Part shown: in pieces, positions 9,459 through 18,174 of the stretch | Layout: every line of letters begins with the position of its first letter | Numbering within the stretch: the stretch's first letter is position 1 | Source: Pseudomonas sp. Bout1 | Lineage (GTDB): Bacteria; Pseudomonadota; Gammaproteobacteria; Pseudomonadales; Pseudomonadaceae | DNA: 64,000 nucleotides | Assembly: GCF_034314165.1 (NCBI RefSeq) | Contig: NZ_JAVIWK010000001.1 | Coordinates: forward strand, 372,001-436,000 | Reading direction: 5' to 3' | Made by a program: the position numbers and the translations under genes | The notes under the pieces: model-generated | Databases searched by the model: none | Told to the model about the DNA's origin: nothing | The model's input: only the letters and a program-made list of their open reading frames with translations

Positions 9459-10813
9459 TGGGCAAGCTGAGTGTGGCGCTGTTGGGGTTGTGCACAACGT
9501 TATCGGCCTGGGCCCAGGAAACGCCCGCCGATTTCAGCACGCGAGTGCCGCTGACGGTCAGCGGCGAAGGCCCGTGGTACCGCCTGGAGCTGCCGCTGGC
9601 GGTGCAATTGAGCGCCCGTCAGGCCGACCTGAGTGATGTGCGGGTGTTCAACGCAGCCGGCGAGCCGCAGGCCTACGCGCTGGCACGGCAGTCGGCGCAA
9701 AGCACTGAAAGCCGCAGCCTGGCCAACGTGAAATGGTTCCCGCTGTACGCTGCCGCCGACTCCACTGAAGCCGTGCCCAGCGTGCGTGTGCAATCCACCT
9801 CAACCGGCACGCTGGTGCAGGTGCAGCCACCAAGCCAGCTGGAGGCGGGCGAAGAAGTACTGCGCGGTTGGCTGCTCGATGCGAGTGCGATCAAGGCGCC
9901 ATTGCAGCAACTAATCCTCGACTGGACCAGCGAGCGCGACGGCTTCCAGCGTTTCAGTATCGAAGCCGGCGACGACTTGCAGCACTGGCGTTCGTGGGGC
10001 GAGGGGCAGGTGGCACGGTTGTCGTTTGCCGACGAGCGCGTCGAGCAGCATGAAGTGAGTTTGCCGGGGCAATCGGCGCGTTATCTGCGCCTGCTCTGGA
10101 AAGGCCAGGCAGCACCGGCGTTGACGTCGGCGCAGTTGGAAAGTGTCAGCGCCCATAGCTTGCCAGCGCCGTTGGTGTGGTCGCAGCCACTCTCGGGTAG
10201 CCGTCTCAAGGCGGGAGAATACAGCTGGCAGTTGCCCAACGCACTGAACGTCGAACGTCTGCGTATCGACCTGAGCCAACCCAACAGCCTGGCGCCGGTC
10301 ACCTTGTCGGGCCGCCGGGAGAGCAATCAGGCCTGGCAGCCCTTGAGCAGTGGTTTGCTCTACCGGCTGACGCAAAACGGCCAGGACGTTTTACAGAACG
10401 AATTGCAGTTGCCGGGCCAGGCGGTTGCCCAGCTCAAGCTCGACGTGGACGAACGCGGCGGCGGCTTGGGTGTGGAGGCGCCGACCTTGAGCTTCGCAGT
10501 GCGCGCCACACAATTGGTGTTCCTGGCGCGGGGTGAGCCACCGTTCACGTTGGCGCTGGGCAATCCGTCGGTGAAAGGCGCGAACTTGCCGCTGTCGACG
10601 CTGATCCCGGATTACAGCGCCGAACACCTTGCCGGGCTTGGGCAGGCCAAGGTGGCGGGCGAGGCGGTGGTGACTTCGCCCGCGGTTGCGGCCCCGGTTG
10701 AGGCCGGGCCGAACTGGAAAAAACTCGGTCTTTGGGCCGTGCTGCTGCTCGGTGTGGCGGCGCTCGGAGCCATGGCCTACAGTTTGCTGCGCAAGCCGCC
10801 GGTGGCACGTTAA
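9458..10813 (+). CDS. DUF3999 envelope protein, partner of DUF2339
   Basis: This 451-residue protein has a signal peptide (cleavage near AWA-QETP), a large beta-rich periplasmic portion and one C-terminal membrane helix (LGLWAVLLLGVAALGAMAYS) ending in a short basic tail. That predicts a periplasmic domain anchored at its C-terminus. The domain resembles the DUF3999 family, of unknown function. The ATG at 9458 overlaps the previous stop by one base and is preceded by GAAGGAG. The tight coupling suggests a complex with the DUF2339 protein. Galactose-binding-like folds are plausible from the repeated beta-strand segments, but I see no diagnostic motif. Confidence 0.82.
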   Translation: MGKLSVALLGLCTTLSAWAQETPADFSTRVPLTVSGEGPWYRLELPLAVQLSARQADLSDVRVFNAAGEPQAYALARQSAQSTESRSLANVKWFPLYAAADSTEAVPSVRVQSTSTGTLVQVQPPSQLEAGEEVLRGWLLDASAIKAPLQQLILDWTSERDGFQRFSIEAGDDLQHWRSWGEGQVARLSFADERVEQHEVSLPGQSARYLRLLWKGQAAPALTSAQLESVSAHSLPAPLVWSQPLSGSRLKAGEYSWQLPNALNVERLRIDLSQPNSLAPVTLSGRRESNQAWQPLSSGLLYRLTQNGQDVLQNELQLPGQAVAQLKLDVDERGGGLGVEAPTLSFAVRATQLVFLARGEPPFTLALGNPSVKGANLPLSTLIPDYSAEHLAGLGQAKVAGEAVVTSPAVAAPVEAGPNWKKLGLWAVLLLGVAALGAMAYSLLRKPPVAR

Positions 10814-10920
10814 ATAATGTCCATGAACTCTATTGGGTTTAAATCCTCTGATAGGAGGAAATACGCCCCGACTCGCGTTAAACTGCGCGGGTTTTTAGCC
10901 CCCCATTTCCGGAGCCTTCC

Positions 10921-11931
10921 ATGTCCCGCGTTACCCTGAGTCGCTATTTGATCGAGCAGACCCGCAGCAACAACACGCCTGCCGATCTGCGCTTCCTTAT
11001 CGAGGTGGTGGCGCGTGCTTGCAAGGAAATCAGCCACGCCGTCTCCAAAGGCGCGCTGGGTGGTGTCCTGGGCAGCATGGGCACTGAAAACGTACAAGGC
11101 GAAGTGCAGAAGAAGCTCGACGTGATTTCCAACGAAATCCTGCTCGAGGCCAACGAGTGGGGCGGTCACCTGGCCGGCATGGCGTCCGAAGAAATGGACA
11201 ACGCCTACCAGATCCCGGGCAAATACCCTAAAGGCGCGTACCTCTTGGTATTCGACCCGTTGGACGGTTCGTCCAACATCGACATCAACGCGCCGGTCGG
11301 CACCATCTTCTCGGTACTGCGTTGCCCGAACGAATACCTGAGCCAGAACGAAGCGCTGAACGAGAAAGCCTTCCTGCAGCCAGGCACCGAGCAGGTGGCT
11401 GCCGGTTACGCAATCTACGGCCCGCAGACCATGCTGGTACTGACCTTGGGCGACGGCGTCAAAGGCTTCACCCTGGACCGTGAAATGGGCAGCTTCGTGC
11501 TCACCCACGAAGACATCACCATTCCGGCGTCGACCCAGGAATTTGCGATCAACATGTCCAACCAGCGTCACTGGGAAGCTCCGGTAAAGCGTTACGTGAA
11601 CGAGTTGATGGAAGGCGAAGAAGGCCCGTTGAAGAAGAACTTCAACATGCGCTGGGTGGCTGCGATGGTTGCCGACGTGCACCGCATCCTGACCCGTGGT
11701 GGCCTGTTCATGTACCCACGTGACAGCCGCGAGCCGTCCAAGCCGGGCAAACTGCGCCTGATGTACGAGGCCAACCCGATGTCGTTCCTGGTCGAGCAGG
11801 CGGGCGGTGCGTCCACTGACGGCCACCAGCGCATCCTCGACATCCAGCCTGAAGGCCTGCACCAGCGTGTGGCGGTGTTCCTGGGTTCGAAGGAAGAAGT
11901 TGAGCGTGTGACCGGCTACCACAAGGCGTAA
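10921..11931 (+). CDS. fbp: fructose-1,6-bisphosphatase class 1
   Basis: This 336-residue enzyme hydrolyses fructose-1,6-bisphosphate to fructose-6-phosphate in gluconeogenesis. The metal-binding and catalytic motif [17 protein letters not shown] lies near residues 117-133. Upstream ASEEMD supplies further acidic ligands, and the C-terminal substrate region [16 protein letters not shown] is present. Length and start (ATG after CCGGAGCC) fit class 1 FBPase. The gene is monocistronic; a long REP doublet follows. Confidence 0.96.
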   Translation: MSRVTLSRYLIEQTRSNNTPADLRFLIEVVARACKEISHAVSKGALGGVLGSMGTENVQGEVQKKLDVISNEILLEANEWGGHLAGMASEEMDNAYQIPGKYPKGAYLLVFDPLDGSSNIDINAPVGTIFSVLRCPNEYLSQNEALNEKAFLQPGTEQVAAGYAIYGPQTMLVLTLGDGVKGFTLDREMGSFVLTHEDITIPASTQEFAINMSNQRHWEAPVKRYVNELMEGEEGPLKKNFNMRWVAAMVADVHRILTRGGLFMYPRDSREPSKPGKLRLMYEANPMSFLVEQAGGASTDGHQRILDIQPEGLHQRVAVFLGSKEEVERVTGYHKA

Positions 11932-11954
11932 GTCCTTGCGGCAAGCATAGGCTC

Positions 11955-12090
11955 TGTGGGGTGGGCGGGCTTGCCCCGCGCTGGGTGCGTAGCAGCCCTG
12001 AACCTGACACTTCGTTTTTCCTGACACGAAGCAGTGCCCTTTATCGGGGGCTGCTTCGCAGCCCAGCGCGGGGCAAGCCCGCTCACCACA
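11955..12090. repeat. REP doublet of the GGGCGGGCTTGCCCCGCG family
   Basis: A left arm (GTGGGCGGGCTTGCCCCGCG, then CTGGGTGCGTAGCAGCC) pairs with a right arm (GGCTGCTTCGCAGCC, then CAGCGCGGGGCAAGCCCGCT), with about 45 bp between them. This differs in sequence from the GTGGGAGC family seen elsewhere. It fills most of the fbp to lipoprotein gap. Confidence 0.85.
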
Positions 12091-12192
12091 AGGGGCTTTT
12101 TTTGTTTTCGCTCGTCGGGAACCAGACACCTCTTTTCCCTTCTAAGCTTCTGGCAGACCCCCAAGCTGCTTCGTCTCTCCAGGAGTTTTTCC

Positions 12193-12447
12193 ATGTCGTT
12201 ACGCCGTCTCGCCCTGTTGTCGTTTTGCGTGCTTCTGGCCGCTTGCAGCAAGGTCACTCAAGAAAATTACGCAAAATTGTCGGCCGGCATGGCCAAGGCC
12301 GAGGTGGAGTCGTTGTTGGGCAAGCCGACTGATTGTTCTGGCGCGCTGGGTATGTCCAGTTGCACCTGGGGCGATAAAAACAGCTTTATCAGCGTGCAAT
12401 ATGCCGGTGACAAAGTACTGATTTTTTCCGGGCAAGGCCTGAAGTAA
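12193..12447 (+). CDS. small DUF3862-like lipoprotein
   Basis: This 84-residue protein begins with a lipoprotein signal ending in the lipobox LLAAC, so the mature protein would start at Cys18. The mature part (VTQENYAKLSAGMAKAEVES, then a LLGKPTDCSG segment) resembles the DUF3862/BamE-like fold, which has the pattern of a short helix, GM, then EV..LLG.P. The ATG at 12193 is preceded by AGGAG. A longer frame from 12034 runs through the REP doublet and is not real. The next gene, a lipocalin, lies 32 bp downstream, so the two may be co-transcribed. Function unknown. Confidence 0.85.
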   Translation: MSLRRLALLSFCVLLAACSKVTQENYAKLSAGMAKAEVESLLGKPTDCSGALGMSSCTWGDKNSFISVQYAGDKVLIFSGQGLK

Positions 12448-12479
12448 ACCGGGGCGAAAGCCTGCGGGAGAAAAACAAC

Positions 12480-13049
12480 ATGATGCGTTTCGTTCTATAC
12501 CTCTGCGCCAGCCTGTTTTTGGCGGGCTGCGCCAGCCATTCTGGCGATGATCTGCAACCCAAGACTGTTGGCAGCGTCAACCTCAAGCGTTACCAGGGCA
12601 CCTGGTATGAGTTGGCCCGGTTGCCGATGTACTTCCAGCGCAATTGCGCGCAGTCCGAGGCCCGTTACACGCTGTTGCCCGAAGGCAATATGTCGGTGTT
12701 CAACCGCTGCCTGACGCCGCAGTGGAAGTGGGAAGAAGCCAAGGGCACGGCAACGCCGCAAGTGGCTGGCAAGACCGACAAGCTCTGGGTGGAATTCAAT
12801 AACTGGTTCACCGCGCTGTTGCCGGGCGTGGCCAAGGGCGATTACTGGGTGTTGTACGTCAGCGATGACTACAAGACCGCCGTTGTCGGTAGCCCCAGCC
12901 GACGCTACATGTGGTTGTTGTCCCGCACGCCGACTGTCAGCGCCGACACGCGCGAAGACCTGTTGAGCAGGGCGCGGCAACAAGGGTATGACACCACTCG
13001 GTTGATCTGGCGTACGTCAGACAAGCAGATGGCAAAGACTTCGCAGTAA
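12480..13049 (+). CDS. blc: outer-membrane lipocalin Blc
   Basis: This 189-residue bacterial lipocalin has a lipoprotein signal (LFLAGC) and the hallmark GTWYELARLP (about residues 40-49), YTLLPEGNMSVFN and the C-terminal VLYVSDDYKTAVVG plus WLLSRTP. Blc-type proteins bind lipids or fatty acids at the outer membrane and are often stress-induced. Two consecutive ATG codons (12480 and 12483) are possible starts. It probably forms a pair with the preceding small lipoprotein. It is convergent with hutF, with a REP doublet between. Confidence 0.93.
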   Translation: MMRFVLYLCASLFLAGCASHSGDDLQPKTVGSVNLKRYQGTWYELARLPMYFQRNCAQSEARYTLLPEGNMSVFNRCLTPQWKWEEAKGTATPQVAGKTDKLWVEFNNWFTALLPGVAKGDYWVLYVSDDYKTAVVGSPSRRYMWLLSRTPTVSADTREDLLSRARQQGYDTTRLIWRTSDKQMAKTSQ

Positions 13050-13071
13050 CTGAAGAGCGCTACCATTCCAA

Positions 13072-13142
13072 TGTGGGAGCTGGCTTGCCTGCGATAGCGG
13101 TGTTGGATTCACCATCGCTATCGCAGGCAAGCCAGCTCCCAC
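13072..13142. repeat. REP doublet, inward-facing type
   Basis: An inverted pair of GTGGGAGCTGGCTTGCCTGC plus GATAGC copies, with GTGGGAG ends outermost, lies between the convergent genes blc and hutF. Confidence 0.85.
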
Positions 13143-13161
13143 TTTGGTTATGGGTTGTCTG

Positions 13162-14526
13162 TCAGCCCAGCAAATCCCGCAAGACCTGGGTAAACGCCCG
13201 GCTGCTGTCTTCCTCGGCGGCGTGATGCCCGTCGCGAATCACCCACTGGCCGTTGACCAGCACGTCGCGTACCTGGCGATCACCACCGGCAAACAGCCAG
13301 CGATTGAGAATTCCGTCTTCGTTCGCCGTTGCTAGGTACGGATCGTTGCCGTCCAGCACCAGCCAGTCTGCACGCTTGCCGACCTCCAGGCGGCCAATCG
13401 GCTGCCCCAGCGCTTCGGCGCCGCCGTCCAGCGCGGCATCGAACAGCGTACGGCCGACCATCGGCTGATCGCTGCGATACAGCCGGTTGCGCCGCTGGTC
13501 CCGCAGCCGCTGGCCATATTCCAGCCAGCGCAACTCTTCCACCACGCTCAACGATACGTGGCTGTCAGAACCAATCCCCATGCGCCCGCCCTGCGCCAGG
13601 AAGTCCATCGCCGGGAAGATCCCGTCGCCCAGGTTGGCTTCGGTGGTCAGGCACAGCCCGGCGATCGCCCGGCTCTTGGCCATCAACGTCACTTCATCCG
13701 GATTGGCGTGAGTCGCATGCACCAGGCACCAGCGTTGATCCACTTCAACATTGTCATACAGCCATTGCAGCGGACGCTTGCCGCTCCAGGCCAAACAGTC
13801 GTCGACTTCCTTCTGTTGCTCGGCGATGTGGATATGCACCGGGCACGCCTTGTCGCTGGCGGCCAGTACCTCGCTGATCTGCTGCGGTGTGACGGCGCGC
13901 AGCGAGTGAAAGCACACGCCCAACCGCTGCGCTGGTTGCGCGGCCAGAATCGGTTGCAGGCGTGATTGCAGGTTCAGGTAGTTCTCGGTGCTGTTGATAA
14001 AGCGGCGCTGGCCTTCGTTGGGTGCCTGGCCGCCGAACCCGGAATGGCTGTACAGCACTGGCAGCAAGGTCAGGCCGATACCGCTGCTGGCGGCCGCCTG
14101 GCTGATTTGCCGCGACAGCTCCGCCGGGTCGGAATAGGGCTGGCCGCTGACGTCGTGGTGCACGTAATGAAATTCGGCCACCGAGGTGTAGCCGGCCTTG
14201 AGCATTTCGATGTACAGCTGGCGCGCGATGATCTGCAACTGGTCGGGGCTGATCTTGCCGACCATCCGATACATCAAGTCGCGCCAGGTCCAGAAGCTGT
14301 CATTCGGGTTGCCGGCCACTTCCGCCAGCCCGGCCATCGCCCGCTGGAACGCATGGGAATGCAGGTTCGGCATACCGGCCAGCACCGGGCCCCTGAGCCG
14401 TTCGGCACCGTCTGCACTGGCGTTGGGCTCAACCTTGGTCAGCAGGCCCTCGGCGCTGACTTCAAGACGTACATCATTGGCCCATCCATTAGGCAGCAGC
14501 GCGCATTCGGCAAAGAAAGCGGACAT
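13162..14526 (-). CDS. hutF: formimidoylglutamate deiminase HutF
   Basis: This 454-residue amidohydrolase converts N-formimino-L-glutamate to N-formyl-L-glutamate plus ammonia, the step that defines the two-step HutF/HutG branch of histidine degradation. Metal ligands are visible as NLHSHAFQRAM (near residue 57), the later His-containing HIHIAEQ and HATH, and the Asp/Ser motif GIGSDSHVSLS. Length and N-terminus (MSAFFAECALLPNGW) are normal. It is divergent from hutC across a short AT-rich region with a HutC-type operator, consistent with repression by HutC. Confidence 0.95.
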   Translation of the reverse strand: MSAFFAECALLPNGWANDVRLEVSAEGLLTKVEPNASADGAERLRGPVLAGMPNLHSHAFQRAMAGLAEVAGNPNDSFWTWRDLMYRMVGKISPDQLQIIARQLYIEMLKAGYTSVAEFHYVHHDVSGQPYSDPAELSRQISQAAASSGIGLTLLPVLYSHSGFGGQAPNEGQRRFINSTENYLNLQSRLQPILAAQPAQRLGVCFHSLRAVTPQQISEVLAASDKACPVHIHIAEQQKEVDDCLAWSGKRPLQWLYDNVEVDQRWCLVHATHANPDEVTLMAKSRAIAGLCLTTEANLGDGIFPAMDFLAQGGRMGIGSDSHVSLSVVEELRWLEYGQRLRDQRRNRLYRSDQPMVGRTLFDAALDGGAEALGQPIGRLEVGKRADWLVLDGNDPYLATANEDGILNRWLFAGGDRQVRDVLVNGQWVIRDGHHAAEEDSSRAFTQVLRDLLG

Positions 14527-14552
14527 GATTCAGGCACCCCGGTCGTGTGTTT

Positions 14553-14570
14553 ATTTGTATATACATATAC
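14553..14570. promoter_or_regulatory. probable HutC operator between hutF and hutC
   Basis: The region holds the perfect 10-bp palindrome TGTATATACA (14556-14565) in an AT-rich block. Its TTGTAT..TACA half-sites match the operator in front of hutU (16263-16276). It sits 30 bp upstream of the hutF start and about 70 bp upstream of hutC, so one site could control both genes, with HutC autoregulated. Confidence 0.65.
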
Positions 14571-14634
14571 AGACGTTTGCCTGCTCGGTAAACTCCGGCA
14601 AGCTATGCTTCTTTTTCACCTGCAAGGATTTCCT

Positions 14635-15384
14635 GTGCCGACTCCGCCCGCCAAGTCTTCACTGGCTGCCCACATGGACGAAAGTCCGGCGCCCTTGTAT
14701 GCCCGTGTCAAACAAATGATCAGCCAGCAGATTCTCAACGGCAACTGGCCGCCTCATTACCGCGTGCCGTCAGAAAGCGAACTGGTCAACCAACTCGGCT
14801 TCAGCCGCATGACCATCAATCGCGCCCTGCGTGAGTTGACCGCCGAAGGCCTGCTGGTACGCATGCAAGGCGTGGGCACGTTCGTCGCCGAGCCCAAGAG
14901 CCAGTCGGCCCTGTTTGAAGTGCACAACATTGCCGATGAGATCGCCTCCCGCGGTCATCGCCATACGTGCAAAGTCATTACCCTCGGCGAAGAAGCCGCC
15001 GGTTCCGAGCGCGCCGTTGCCCTCGAAATGCGCGAGGGCGGGCGGGTGTTCCACTCGCTGATCGTGCACTACGAAAACGACATCCCGGTGCAAATCGAAG
15101 ACCGCTTCGTCAACGCCCTGGTAGCCCCGGAATACCTGCAGCAGGACTTCACCCAGCAAACGCCCTATGCCTACCTCAACCAAGTGGCACCGCTGACCGA
15201 AGGCGAGCACGTGGTGGAGGCGATCCTGGCCGACGCCGATGAATGCAAGTTGCTGCAAATCGAAACCAGCGAGCCGTGCCTGCTGATTCGCCGCCGCACC
15301 TGGTCTGGCCGCCAGCCGGTCACGGCGGCGCGGTTGATCCACCCCGGTTCCCGTCATAGCCTGGAAGGACGTTTCAGTAAATGA
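14635..15384 (+). CDS. hutC: histidine utilization repressor HutC (GntR/HutC family)
   Basis: This protein of about 249 residues binds hut operators and is released by urocanate. It has an N-terminal winged helix-turn-helix (about residues 20-85, with YRVPSESELVNQLGFSRMTI and the wing GLLVRMQGVGTFVAE) and a C-terminal UTRA ligand domain (about 95-240). I chose the GTG at 14635, 6 bp after AAGGA, giving MPTPPAKSS. An in-frame ATG at 14605 without a good ribosome site would add ten residues. The stop overlaps hutD by 4 bp (ATGA), so the two are coupled. The upstream operator suggests autorepression. Confidence 0.93.
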   Translation: MPTPPAKSSLAAHMDESPAPLYARVKQMISQQILNGNWPPHYRVPSESELVNQLGFSRMTINRALRELTAEGLLVRMQGVGTFVAEPKSQSALFEVHNIADEIASRGHRHTCKVITLGEEAAGSERAVALEMREGGRVFHSLIVHYENDIPVQIEDRFVNALVAPEYLQQDFTQQTPYAYLNQVAPLTEGEHVVEAILADADECKLLQIETSEPCLLIRRRTWSGRQPVTAARLIHPGSRHSLEGRFSK

Positions 15385-15941
15385 GTTCGATGACAGTCTG
15401 GCGCGCCGCCGATTACGTGAGCATGCCGTGGAAAAACGGCGGCGGCAGCACCGAAGAAATTACCCGTGACGCAGGCACTGGCATGGACGGTTTCGGCTGG
15501 CGCCTGTCGATAGCAGACATCGCCGAGTCGGGCGGGTTTTCGACCTTCGCCGGTTATCAGCGTGTGATCACCGTGATCAAGGGCGCGGGCATGGTCCTGA
15601 CCGTGGATGGTGAGGAACAGCGCGGGTTGTTGCCGTTGCAGCCATTCGCGTTCTGCGGTGAAAGCGAGGTTTCATGCCGTTTGATCACCGGGCCGATTCG
15701 CGATTTCAACCTGATCTATTCGCCCGAGCGCTACCAGGTGCGTTTTCAATGGATAGACGGTGAGCAGCGGTTTTTCACCACGGCGCAGACGGTGCTGGTG
15801 TTCAGCGTGGCGGACGAAGTGAAGGTGCTGGACCAGAAGCTGGGGCACCATGATTGCCTGCAAGTGGACGGTAACACTGGCTTGCTGGACATCGCTGTCA
15901 GCGGCCGCAGTTGCATTATCGAACTGACCGCACGCGGTTAA
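15381..15941 (+). CDS. hutD: HutD/Ves-family cupin protein
   Basis: This 186-residue bicupin-type protein of the HutD/Ves family has the N-terminal MPWKNGGGSTEEI and WRLSIADIAESGGFSTFAGY motifs typical of the family. HutD is thought to limit the hut response, perhaps by binding formylglutamate or urocanate, but no enzymatic activity is established. The ATG overlaps the hutC stop by 4 bp. A REP doublet follows, separating the hutCD unit from hutU. Confidence 0.92.
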   Translation: MSSMTVWRAADYVSMPWKNGGGSTEEITRDAGTGMDGFGWRLSIADIAESGGFSTFAGYQRVITVIKGAGMVLTVDGEEQRGLLPLQPFAFCGESEVSCRLITGPIRDFNLIYSPERYQVRFQWIDGEQRFFTTAQTVLVFSVADEVKVLDQKLGHHDCLQVDGNTGLLDIAVSGRSCIIELTARG

Positions 15942-15944
15942 AAA

Positions 15945-16036
15945 CTGTGGGAGCTGGCTTGCCTGCGATAGCGGCGTATCAGTATCACAGGTGCTGACTG
16001 ACACATTGCGATCGCAGGCAAGCCAGCTCCCACAGT
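15945..16036. repeat. REP doublet between hutD and hutU
   Basis: An inward-facing pair (CTGTGGGAGCTGGCTTGCCT ... inverted copy ending CTCCCACAG) has a spacer containing TATCAG and CTGACTGACACA. The remaining hutD-hutU gap (16037-16355) holds the hutU promoter region. Confidence 0.85.
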
Positions 16037-16241
16037 TGTTTCTGTGGTGCTCATGGATACTGTTTCCAGCCCCCGCACCAATTTGTTACCGAACGCCCCA
16101 GCTTGGCGCAACGCCTCGCTGTCGTGAACAATCTTGCGTTCCAAAAAACTCCCCTGCAAAAAATTTCCCCCAGCCCTCAAGCCTTAATTTTCAAGGCTTT
16201 CACGCACCTCCTCAAAAAATCTCAACGGCTCACCCAGCAAG

Positions 16242-16258
16242 TTGGCCGCTTGATTGCA
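16242..16258 (+). promoter_or_regulatory. sigma-54 type promoter of hutU
   Basis: TTGGCCGCTTGATTGCA carries the invariant GG (16244-16245) and GC (16256-16257) at the exact 12-base offset required by RpoN, and the flanking TTGGC and TTGCA agree with consensus. The expected start of transcription, about 12 bases on, falls within the HutC operator. A sigma-54 promoter fits the known CbrAB/NtrBC dependence of hut genes in Pseudomonas. Confidence 0.75.
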
Positions 16259-16262
16259 TATG

Positions 16263-16276
16263 CTTGTATGTACAAG
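16263..16276. promoter_or_regulatory. HutC operator at hutU
   Basis: CTTGTATGTACAAG is an inverted repeat of CTTGTA/TACAAG around TG and matches the known Pseudomonas hut operator. It begins 5 bp after the sigma-54 -12 element, so a bound repressor would cover the start of transcription. Confidence 0.88.
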
Positions 16277-16355
16277 TAAAGATGTGTGCGTAAGAGTCCA
16301 TGGACATCCTCTTCGCACCAATCATGTTCGCGCATTGATCGTTGAGGAATTTTTT

Positions 16356-18026
16356 GTGACCAAGCCTACCAAGTACCGTGACGTTGAAATCCGTGCCGCA
16401 CGCGGCAATACGCTGACCGCCAAAAGCTGGCTGACTGAAGCGCCGCTGCGCATGCTGATGAACAACCTCGACCCACAGGTTGCCGAAAACCCGAAAGAGC
16501 TGGTGGTGTACGGCGGCATCGGCCGGGCCGCGCGCAACTGGGAATGCTACGACCAGATCGTCGAAAGCCTGACCAACCTCAATGACGACGAAACCCTGCT
16601 GGTGCAATCCGGCAAACCCGTCGGCGTGTTCAAGACCCACAGCAACGCCCCGCGCGTGCTGATCGCCAACTCCAACCTGGTGCCGCACTGGGCCAGTTGG
16701 GAACACTTCAACGAACTCGACGCCAAAGGCCTGGCCATGTACGGCCAGATGACCGCCGGCAGCTGGATCTACATCGGCAGCCAGGGCATCGTGCAGGGCA
16801 CCTACGAAACCTTCGTCGAAGCCGGCCGCCAGCACTACAACGATGACCTCAAGGGCCGTTGGGTGCTGACCGCCGGCCTGGGCGGCATGGGCGGCGCACA
16901 GCCACTGGCCGCGACCCTGGCCGGTGCCTGCTCGCTGAACATCGAATGCCAGCAGGTCAGCATCGACTTCCGCCTGAGCAGCCGCTACGTCGACGAGCAA
17001 GCCACCGACCTTGACGACGCCCTGGCGCGCATCGACAAATACACCAAGGCTGGCCAGGCGATCTCCATCGCGCTGCTGGGCAACGCGGCTGAAATCCTCC
17101 CGGAACTGGTCAAGCGTGGCGTGCGCCCCGACATGGTCACCGACCAGACCAGCGCCCACGACCCGCTTAACGGCTACCTGCCCGCCGGCTGGACCTGGGA
17201 CGAATACCGCGCCCGCGCCAAGACCGAACCGGCGCAAGTGATCAAGGCCGCCAAGCAATCCATGGCCGTGCACGTCCAAGCGATGTTGGACTTCCAGAAA
17301 ATGGGCGTGCCGACCTTCGACTACGGCAACAACATCCGCCAGATGGCGCAAGAAGAGGGCGTAGAAAACGCCTTCGACTTTCCGGGTTTCGTACCCGCGT
17401 ACATCCGCCCGCTGTTCTGCCGTGGCATCGGCCCGTTCCGGTGGGCGGCGCTGTCGGGCGACCCGCAAGACATCTACAAGACCGACGCCAAAGTCAAAGA
17501 GCTGATCCCGGACGACGCCCACTTGCATAACTGGCTGGACATGGCCCGCGAGCGCATCAGCTTCCAGGGCCTGCCGGCGCGTATCTGCTGGGTTGGCCTG
17601 GGCCAGCGTGCCAAGTTGGGCCTGGCGTTCAACGAAATGGTGCGCAGCGGCGAGCTGTCGGCACCGGTTGTGATCGGCCGCGACCACCTGGACTCCGGCT
17701 CGGTCGCCAGCCCCAACCGTGAAACCGAATCGATGCAGGACGGTTCCGACGCCGTGTCCGACTGGCCACTGCTCAACGCCTTGCTCAACACCGCCAGCGG
17801 CGCGACCTGGGTCTCGCTGCACCACGGCGGTGGCGTGGGCATGGGCTTCTCCCAGCATTCCGGCATGGTGATTGTCTGCGACGGTACCGACGAAGCAGCC
17901 GAGCGTATCGCCCGCGTATTGCACAACGACCCGGCCACTGGCGTGATGCGTCATGCCGATGCGGGCTACCAGATCGCCATCGACTGCGCCAAGGAACAGG
18001 GGCTCAATCTTCCGATGATCAAGTAA
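16356..18026 (+). CDS. hutU: urocanate hydratase
   Basis: This 556-residue NAD-dependent enzyme turns urocanate into 4-imidazolone-5-propionate, the second step of histidine breakdown. The glycine-rich NAD-binding [18 protein letters not shown] lies near residues 175-192, and the conserved Cys-containing [17 protein letters not shown] near residue 410. The start is GTG at 16356 after TTGAGGAAT. The open frame reaches back to 16254, but those codons overlap the promoter and operator. It is the first gene of the main hut transcription unit. Confidence 0.97.
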   Translation: MTKPTKYRDVEIRAARGNTLTAKSWLTEAPLRMLMNNLDPQVAENPKELVVYGGIGRAARNWECYDQIVESLTNLNDDETLLVQSGKPVGVFKTHSNAPRVLIANSNLVPHWASWEHFNELDAKGLAMYGQMTAGSWIYIGSQGIVQGTYETFVEAGRQHYNDDLKGRWVLTAGLGGMGGAQPLAATLAGACSLNIECQQVSIDFRLSSRYVDEQATDLDDALARIDKYTKAGQAISIALLGNAAEILPELVKRGVRPDMVTDQTSAHDPLNGYLPAGWTWDEYRARAKTEPAQVIKAAKQSMAVHVQAMLDFQKMGVPTFDYGNNIRQMAQEEGVENAFDFPGFVPAYIRPLFCRGIGPFRWAALSGDPQDIYKTDAKVKELIPDDAHLHNWLDMARERISFQGLPARICWVGLGQRAKLGLAFNEMVRSGELSAPVVIGRDHLDSGSVASPNRETESMQDGSDAVSDWPLLNALLNTASGATWVSLHHGGGVGMGFSQHSGMVIVCDGTDEAAERIARVLHNDPATGVMRHADAGYQIAIDCAKEQGLNLPMIK

Positions 18027-18040
18027 AGACTGGCTCGGTC

Positions 18041-18130
18041 CTGTGGGAGCCGGGCTTGCCCGCGATGCAGACGACTCGGTTTTCCAGTAAGACCGAGGTG
18101 ATGCCATCGCAGGCAAGCCAGCTCCCACAG
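18041..18130. repeat. REP doublet between hutU and the NCS1 permease gene
   Basis: An inward-facing pair: CTGTGGGAGCCGGGCTTGCC with CGCGATG at left, and the inverse of GTGGGAGCTGGCTTGCCTGC at right. The spacer contains GACTCGGT...ACCGAGG. The doublet lies inside the presumed hut operon. Confidence 0.85.
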
Positions 18131-18174
18131 TAGAGCAATCCGCATACAAACAATCCATTAGAGGTTGAACATAA

